From: Polysphondylium violaceum
Lineage: Eukaryota; Evosea; Eumycetozoa; Dictyosteliales; Dictyosteliaceae
Length of the DNA: 64,000 nucleotides
Reading direction: 5' to 3'
NCBI GenBank assembly: GCA_000277445.1
Contig: AJWJ01000044.1
Span: 1 to 64,000, forward strand
Shown here: one piece after another, positions 57,003-64,000 of the stretch
How the letters are laid out: every line of letters starts with the position of its first letter
Position numbering within the stretch: the first letter of the stretch is position 1
Program-made: the position numbers and the translations under genes
Notes under the pieces: model-generated
Told to the model about the DNA's origin: nothing
The model's input: only the letters and a program-made list of their open reading frames with translations
The model's database searches: none

Positions 57003-57390
57003 TAGCATAAATAACGTCACTATCAATAGTAATACTAAAACCATTACAATTGAAAATAGAGACGATAGCAATGAAACTAGTAACAGTATTGTCAACAGCA
57101 ACAATAATAGTACAAATACTAACTACAACAATGGTAATAATAGTTTGACAAATAATAACAATAATAATAGCAATAATTCAACCGGATATAACAACTTTAG
57201 TTTTAAATCTTGGGAATTAAATCATGATTTTCAAGCATCACCAAATACATTTTTAAACAAAGAAAAAAAGTTTCAAAACTCACCACTTTTATTGGCTATG
57301 TCTCCATTGTTTCCAAGTTCAAATTCGAGTGGAGTAAATGGTGTTTTTCATCATCTTCCAGATTGTCTTCAATCAATTTCCGATCAATAA
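54004..57390 (+). CDS. JmjC domain protein with cysteine-rich zinc finger
   Basis: A single exon of 1128 residues. A JmjC domain spans about residues 20-290: WSPAHREVTGSVGYNLMVYN, KTYWFCTSSKHIEAAEKFW and GDLVVLPPGCIYQYVNCGGQ. The metal ligands read H183-x-E185 and, at the distal position, tyrosine (Y269) in place of histidine. A cysteine-rich region follows at about 510-600 (TCHQCKLARFRNKIAYCHNE, CQKKFCSQCLWNRYQVQLVN, WSCLFCLNKCNCSAC), which fits the 4CXXC_R1 finger family known with JmjC partners. The last half is Asn/Gln-rich with a polyasparagine run of about 25. It is likely nuclear and bound to chromatin. JmjC enzymes demethylate histones; the missing ligand makes activity here doubtful. 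Confidence 0.85.
56926..57005 (+). repeat. (AAT)n repeat encoding polyasparagine
   Basis: A nearly pure AAT/AAC run inside the JmjC gene. The reading frame stays open through it. Confidence 0.9.
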
Positions 57391-57543
57391 TCCCTTTTTT
57401 TTTTCTTTTTCTTTTTTTTTTTTTTATCCAATCCATACTTTAATAAAATATATAGATTTTAGATATGTATATAAATCAATCTAATATTATATTATTATTA
57501 ATCTATAATAGATTATATATTATTAAACAATAGTTAAAATTTA

Positions 57544-60234
57544 TTAGAATGAACTATAACTTTTACTAATCTCATAGGTGATGGTGGAAATTGAGACAAA
57601 CACTGGCTTTTGAATAGAGACGTTGATGTCGGGCTGTTTGTTTGCTTTTTTGTAAATCTCTTCAAAACGTTTATAATAGATTAGGTATTGAGTGATGATT
57701 TGTTTGGTGATCGAGGAGCCCAGGTTGAAATTTGAGAAATTGGTCATAATGTCAGACTGGATTTTGTGGAGAATGTCACGCCATCGTTGAGAGAATTCAT
57801 TGACAAGCGAGTAGAGCTGGTCTTTGTTGATGGGGTAGTTTTCTGTGGTGGAGATGCTGAACTCGGTGTCTTTGATGAATCCAATGAGGTGTTTGTAGTA
57901 GTGGTGGAGCAGTTGTTCGACAAAGATATTGATTTGCTCTTGAATGAGTGTTTGGAAACGGGTGTGTGTCTCTTCTTGTGCAGAGATATTATTTTCCGAG
58001 AGCACGGTCAGCACGACGTCATAGTTGTTGATCAGGAACATGGACTTGGTCTTGTCGTCGTGGAAAAAGTTGCTAAAGTGGATCAAGAGGCGCTCGTACG
58101 AGGCCCTGAGGGCGACGACCCAGGCCAAGACACGTGAGTTTTGGCTCTCGAGGGTCGATTCGGGCAAGACGATGCCATCGTCGCTCTGGCAGTTGATAAT
58201 CTCGAGGATGCTTGCATAGAATTCAGAGAATCGTCTAGTATATATATGTGGGCGGGCGTCTGTGGGGGCGGGGTCTTTGGTGATGGCGATTTTCAAAGAA
58301 TCAATGTTTCGCTTAAACAAGTCGCTCAACTTGTCCCAGAGGATGACATCGACTCGCTGGAAATAGGTGCTGAGCAGAGTGATAGACTCGAGTTGACGCA
58401 CTCTGATCTGCTGTACGAGGAGTTGGTTGATTCGCACGCATATCAACAATGCCAAGCAATCATATGTGTTGGAGACAAAGTTGCCAATGTTTTCATAGTA
58501 TATGGCAAATACCTTTTCAAAGATGGGCTGCACAAGGCCGTTGTGGTCGACGTTGGACACGAGGGGTTTGGCAAACCACTGTCGGTCAAAGAGGTACTCA
58601 GAGCAGACCGTGTCCAAGAGCAGGATGTTGATGGAGCGGAATATCTGCTCAAAGGGATACTTTTTGTTGTTTTTGATGGCTGTGTGTGGGATGATGAGCG
58701 GCGAGTCAAAGCATCGTCGAATGATATCGGAACGATGGAGAATCTTGACGGCCATCTTTTCCTGTGCCTGTGTGACAACCTCGCCTCTGATGCTGGTCCA
58801 TATGTCGTTGGGCAGATTGGGCACGTTCAAATTGAATGCCGAGGGCTTGTTTGCGTCTGAAACGGGCTTGCCAAAACTCGTGCCAAAGTATCCTTTGACC
58901 GACTCGACATAGCCCACCAAATCAGTCTTGTGCGTGATTTGGTAAAACACTTTGGTCAGGCTGGTCAAGTAGTTTCTAAAGTATGCAGTGAATGTTCGTG
59001 ACACTGTTTCAATGTAACAGTTTTTAATCTCTGTTGCAAAAGAGGGCGAGTTGATATAAATGAATCGATTGAGTGGTGCGTATTTCAGCAGTTTAGAGTG
59101 TTGCAAGATCTGTATATTGGTCCTTGGTCTTCTCAGACTGATCACCAACCTTAATAAGAACTCTCTCACTGATCTGCATGCCTTCTTTTTCAACAAGTCA
59201 ATCTCCAATGCTATATCTTCCATAAACTTTGCTTTGGTTGACATTAAGTAATCTAAATTTTTAATTCTATCTGTTAGCTCATTGATTGATTTAATATATT
59301 CTTCACCAACATCATCTGATACTAAATTTCTATATATGAAATAGGAATATTAATATTATATTACTTAGTACCTCTATAAATACATGTGCAAAAGTAGTGT
59401 ATATTTACTGAATTAAATCTGGTGGTATGATAATCTTATCTACCAATTGTGAAATTTGTTCTCTTGATACCATTCTATGCTCAAGAGATTTAGAGATTTG
59501 AAGTGATGCCACATGGTTATCTGGCATATCTTTGATTAAATCTGACAACTCTATTATAAACCCATCAAATACACTCGATATATTACTTAGTTGATTCTTG
59601 TTTTCTTTAATAACTGAATGTAAATGAACCAAATCATTTGCTTGTTCAAAATCTAATGATATATATGTATTAGTACGAGGAGTTATAGAGAGATTAAACA
59701 CCACAAACACATACAAGTATTTAATACAGTTGAAGGTAATGATTTTAACTCTGATTCTAATGTATCTGCAAATGATTTCGTTGTTGCTGTTGCTGTTGCT
59801 GTAGTGGTTGTATTTTGTTTATGATGGGGTGGTAAAGGAGGTGACTGAAGAGTCGACAATTCACCAATGAGTGCACGAGGTTTGGTTGACTTTTCAGCTT
59901 GGATAATCCAATCGATCAGGTCATTCATAGAGTCAAACAACTCGCCCGTGGTGGGATTCTTTATGTGTTTGTAATGGTTAAAGTCAAACTGCTCGTCATC
60001 GAGCATATTGTATGAGGGCGACAGGTAGTCCTGTGCAATGGAGTTTGACCCCAATCCTGCGATGCGTGGCTGTCCATTCTCGTCCAAATCCTCGTCGTCG
60101 TCGTCATTGTCGCTGTCATAGTCTTGGCTGCCGACCATAAACTGATCGATGCTGTTGATCATCTCGTCAATCATATCACTGTATTCATCCTTTTTCCCAG
60201 CCCTATTGGTATTGCTAAAGATATCTTCATCCAT
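57544..60234 (-). CDS. vps52: VPS52, GARP/EARP tethering complex subunit
   Basis: Exons 59715-60234, 59409-59652 and 57544-59329 with matched phases (introns of 62 and 79 nt) give 849 residues. The joins read VLNTYFEQANDL and PPDLIQNLVSDDVGEEYIK. The N-terminal part is acidic and disordered. The middle coiled coil has FEQANDLVHLHSVIKENKNQ and LEHRMVSREQISQLVDKIII. The C-terminal body includes NELTDRIKNLDYLMSTKAKF, RSVREFLLRLVISLRRPRTN, QILQHSKLLKYAPLNRFI and TNFSNFNLGSSITKQIITQY, all characteristic of Vps52. With VPS51, VPS53 and VPS54 it tethers endosome-derived vesicles at the trans-Golgi. The start codon at 60234 opens the acidic head. The two small introns explain why the conserved frame is split into three. 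Confidence 0.94.
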
Positions 60235-61133
60235 GTCGTATCCTCATACACACACACAGTGTTTTATCTCTTTGTTTGAAAGTAAATAAATGTGGTGGGG
60301 GTATCTTGGAAATAAAATAAAAAAAATGAAAAAATTTGATATCAGTTTACACTCCCCCTTTTCTCTTATTTTTTGTGTGTGGTGGGGGGCGGGTGGTGTA
60401 ATTCCCTCTCCATTACTCATTTCGTCTTTTTATTTCTATATAAATGTAAAATAAATACGAGTTCATTTGTTTGTTTTTCTTTTTTCAAAATATAAATATC
60501 AATTTGTTGGTATTTTCGTGTCAGTCGATATTTATTTGTTTCTGCATGTCTTTCTATAGACAAACACAACTATTTATTGCATTCCTCGATCATTCTCACA
60601 CAATTAGCACTTTGCCTCTCAATTTAGTCGTTGAGAGAAAAATTTATTAGTTTTTTTTTTTTGTAAATTTTTTTTTTGAAAATCACAATTTTTTTTTTTT
60701 TTATTAATTTTAATATTTTTGGTTCTTTTCAAAAAAACACCAAATACAACACAGAGTGTGAGAAAGAGATAATTATAAGGACATAAATATAGCTTATCTC
60801 AACACCTCAAACACCACATATTCAATATCATTATTATATTATAATTATATTAGACTATAGTTATTAAACTATAATATTCACCATTATTAGACAAAAAGTA
60901 TACTTTTAGCAGTATTATTATTATTATCTCGAGTAGGAATAGAGGAATAGTAGGAGTAGCAATAGTAATTAGCATTGTAATAGTAGAGTAGTAGTGTTGG
61001 TCGTAGTTACTAATTAAGAATATCCAATTAATCTAGACATAGTCTTTTTGCCATATTTTACAAAATTACGGTCAAAATTCCACCAACCTCTCATAATCAA
61101 AACGCCTTAAAAAAAAGAAAGATAACAGAAGAA
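60235..61133. promoter_or_regulatory. divergent promoter, VPS52 / USP genes
   Basis: 899 bp between divergent starts. A G-rich run (GGTGGGGGGCGGGTGG, about 60381-60396) and oligo-T tracts at about 60651-60705 are the clearest marks. No gene seen. Confidence 0.45.
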
Positions 61134-64000
61134 ATGACAGAAAGTCCTGGTTTAAATAATACAGCAACAGATTCTACTAGTGTAGGTTCATTTGAGTGTA
61201 TATCTTCTTCTTCTTCTAGTTTTTCTGGTAAATATCATATTATTATTTATAAAATTTAATATATACAAATTTGTGTGTGTGTTTTATTTTTAAGTTTTTT
61301 AAAATTATCGTCATCCCTCTTTCTCTCATCTATCTATCCATCCATTTGTTAACTGTATCCTATATAATAGAAATTCAAAGATCTGATCCTCCTTCGCCTA
61401 TAACAGAAGAGGAATTATCTTGCGCCAATTATGGTAAAGATATTTAATTATTTATTATATTCACGCACACATTCGTTCGTTATACATATATTGCAGATGC
61501 AGACACAGATACATCATACACATACAACCCATAATTACGGTTAGGAAAAAAAAAAAAAAACAAAACTTACTAATTTCTAAATTTTTTTTTTTTCTTCAAA
61601 TTAAATTTAAAAATATCACCAAAAAAAAATATAAAAATAAATCATCAACAACAACAACAACTATATATAAATAAAAATCATACAGGAAAAACAACTGCTG
61701 AAGGACAATTTGATTCACCAATGACAGATGCTGCACAACCATCAAGTGAACAAGACAACAGTAACAATACTACCACCCCCATCAATGAGGACAATGAAAA
61801 CAATAACAACAAGGATAATGAACAACAACCACAACAACAGTTAGCAAAAGAAGAAAGGGATGTATTGGTTGAAACACAAAAAACCACACAATTGGAAGAA
61901 GGTCAAAAATGGGCCATTCTTGATAACGGATGGTGGGCTAAATTTGCTGAAGGAGAGCCTGTTGGTCCAATTGACAACAGTTTACTTTTAATTGGCAATA
62001 ATATTAAACCAGGCCTTTCAGAAGGCAATCATTTCACAACTGTTCCAGATACTGTATGGAAAAAACTTGTTCAAGTTTATGGTGGTGGTCCAGAAATCAT
62101 GAGATCTGTTGTAAAGAATTATACTAATAGATATCAAATCGACCTCAAGATTCCATTTATGTTACAATTTATGAAATCTTCAAGTCTTCAAACCATTGTA
62201 CAAATACCAGCTTATAAGCATGAAACTATTTCATCTTTAAAAGAGGTAAGTTGTTTTTTTTTTTTTTACTCTTTATCTTTTTTCATATACTAATCAATCA
62301 CATACTTATAGAGAGCATGTAAAGAATTTCAATTAAAACCAGAAGATGTTAGAATTTGGGATTATTATAATCAAAACAAATATAGCGAATTAAAAGATAG
62401 AGAATATGTTTCAAATTCAAATTTCATTGAAAATCAACACGTAAATATTTATTATTATTATCTAGATTTGAATGTCGGAGATATATATTAACAAATTTAT
62501 ATAAATATAGGTTTTATTAGAAGAAAGATTAGCAGATGGATCATGGCCAGCAGTTAAACAGAATAATCATCAACAATTCCAAAATACTAGAACAGGATCA
62601 GCAAGACCTGGTATTACAGGTTTAAATAATTTAGGAAACACATGCTTTATGAACTCTGCACTTCAATGTCTTTCAAATACACCACCATTGACCAATTACT
62701 TTTTAAATAATACCTATGTTCAAGATTTAAACAAAACCAATCCATTGGGTTGCAATGGTGATCTTGCCACAGATTATGCAAGTCTTATCAAAGACATTTG
62801 GGCAGGCACATTAAATAGTGTAGCACCAAGAGACTTTAAGAGTCAAATTGAAAGATTTGCTCCACAATTTGCCGGTTATCATCAACATGATTCCCAAGAA
62901 CTATTGGCTTTTCTTTTGGATGGTCTTCATGAAGATTTAAACAAAGTTTTAAAGAAGCCTTTTATTGAAGGCAAGGATTATGATGGCCGTCCTGATGATG
63001 TAATTGCAAAGGAACAATGGCAAATGCATAAAGCTAGAAACGATAGTATCATTATCGATTGGTTCCAAGCTCAATTGAAATCCAAATTGGTTTGTCCGGT
63101 TTGTAGCAAGATCTCTATCACCTTTGATCCATTTATGTATCTCAGTTTACCACTTCCATCACAAACTCAAAAACAATTCAACGTTGTTTTCATTAACAAA
63201 GATAGTAAAATCAAGGCAACTACACATGAAGTTTGCTTGATTGCCCAAACCTCTACCGGTAAAGATATCCTTGAAAAGATCTCTGAACAAGTATCTATCC
63301 CAACAAAGAATCTTGTATTGTGCACCTTTTCTCATATGAGCTCCTCTTTTAAAATTGTTGATCCAAAACAAGGTCTCGACAACATCAACAATAGAGACAG
63401 TGTCATTGTCTATGAAGTTGAAACTGATGATGAACAAAATCCATTGGTTGTCTATCAACAAGTTGTTGTCAATATGAAACAACAAGACTCTTACTACTCT
63501 AGCCGTAGTCCATTTATTTTATCTGTTCCATCAACTGTTAAAACTACTGGTGATCTTTATAAAGTTATTCTCGATCGTTTGGATGCCTATTTGAATCGTG
63601 CCCAAATTGATGAAATATTCAACTCTCATTCTGTCGAGCAAGAAGAGGAAGAAGAGCAAGAAGACAATGAAAACGATGGTGAAAAACCAGAAAAGCAAGA
63701 ACATGATTCTGAAAAAGCTGTTGAAACCAATGCTTCAGCTAGCAATGCTGACTCTGTCTCTGAAGATGATACTACAACCCCAATGATTGGTCCTTTAGCA
63801 CCAAGTCACATGAGTAGCGGCAGCGGTTACTTCCACAGTAGCAATGGTTATAATCATAGCTCCTATGCTAGTTCAAGAAGTGGCATGGATTACAATAGTT
63901 ATGGTTATAACAGCAACAATAGAAACGTTATTCCAGCCGATAAAAAAGATCCAAGATTTGTCTTTCAAATTTTAGACTCTACCAAGAATCTCATGACTAG
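61134..64000 (+). CDS. DUSP-USP ubiquitin C-terminal hydrolase (5' part)
   Basis: Five exons are in view, 61134-61227, 61371-61433, 61686-62245, 62312-62440 and 62511 to beyond the window end; all phases match. The DUSP domain has EGQKWAILDNGWWAKFAEGE and FTTVPDTVWKKLVQVYGGGP. A ubiquitin-like region follows (KHETISSLKERACKEFQLKP). The USP Cys box is GITGLNNLGNTCFMNSALQC with catalytic cysteine at about residue 327. A second block is GYHQHDSQELLAFLLDGLHE. Zinc-ligand CPVC is present. The order matches USP4/11/15 deubiquitinases. An acidic Glu/Asp insert and a Ser/Tyr/Asn-rich stretch lie in the last visible part. The His box is beyond the window. Confidence 0.94.

Noticed and set aside
61527-61534. 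ACCCATAA, resembling the DUSE element found upstream of dictyostelid small non-coding RNAs
   Set aside because: It lies inside an intron of the USP gene and no stem-forming RNA of the class I type is apparent about 60 nt downstream.
1-64000. tRNA, rRNA, CRISPR, DIRS/TRE-type or other mobile elements
   Set aside because: I looked for T-arm consensus words, repeated spacers, terminal repeats and reverse transcriptase or transposase motifs and found none that hold up by eye.

Overview
The window is nuclear DNA from a dictyostelid social amoeba. The evidence is short AT-rich GT..AG introns (about 52 to 170 nt), long oligo-T and oligo-A tracts between genes, asparagine and glutamine homopolymers inside otherwise conserved proteins, and a dense set of single-copy eukaryotic genes on both strands. 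Coding DNA is richer in G and C than in Dictyostelium discoideum, which suggests another dictyostelid lineage; I cannot name the species.

From left to right: MED19-like Mediator subunit (+); Kelch-BTB protein (-); NADPH-cytochrome P450 reductase (-); an NBR1-like PB1/ZZ autophagy receptor (+); PHF5A splicing factor (-); mitochondrial ribosomal protein L15 (+); a small two-helix membrane protein (+); an RBR ubiquitin ligase (+); alkyl-DHAP synthase with a peroxisomal C-terminus (+); a small secreted MRH-like protein (+); a SERHL-type hydrolase (-); a WD40 protein (+); BTAF1/Mot1 (-); an RNFT-type RING membrane protein (+); dUTPase (+); TTC27 (+); a CENP-N-like kinetochore protein (-); a DH-PH-FYVE RhoGEF (-); a tandem cluster of four secreted MRH-like genes (+); a large ankyrin-type protein (+); a protein with seven RCC1 repeats, ankyrin and two TIR-like domains (-); a 3.5 kb gene-free stretch; a JmjC/zinc-finger chromatin protein (+); VPS52 (-); and the 5' part of a DUSP-USP deubiquitinase (+) cut by the window end.

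Most genes are housekeeping genes with no operon-like logic. Three parts stand out: the RCC1-ankyrin-TIR protein beside an ankyrin-rich gene, the cluster of four MRH-fold secreted proteins with a conserved intron position, and a JmjC protein whose third iron ligand is a tyrosine. Many gene models depend on splice sites that I placed by hand by matching donor and acceptor phase, including two introns that are multiples of three and stop-free and so lie hidden inside open frames. Several intergenic stretches hold short coding-like relics. I saw no tRNA, rRNA, CRISPR array or mobile element.
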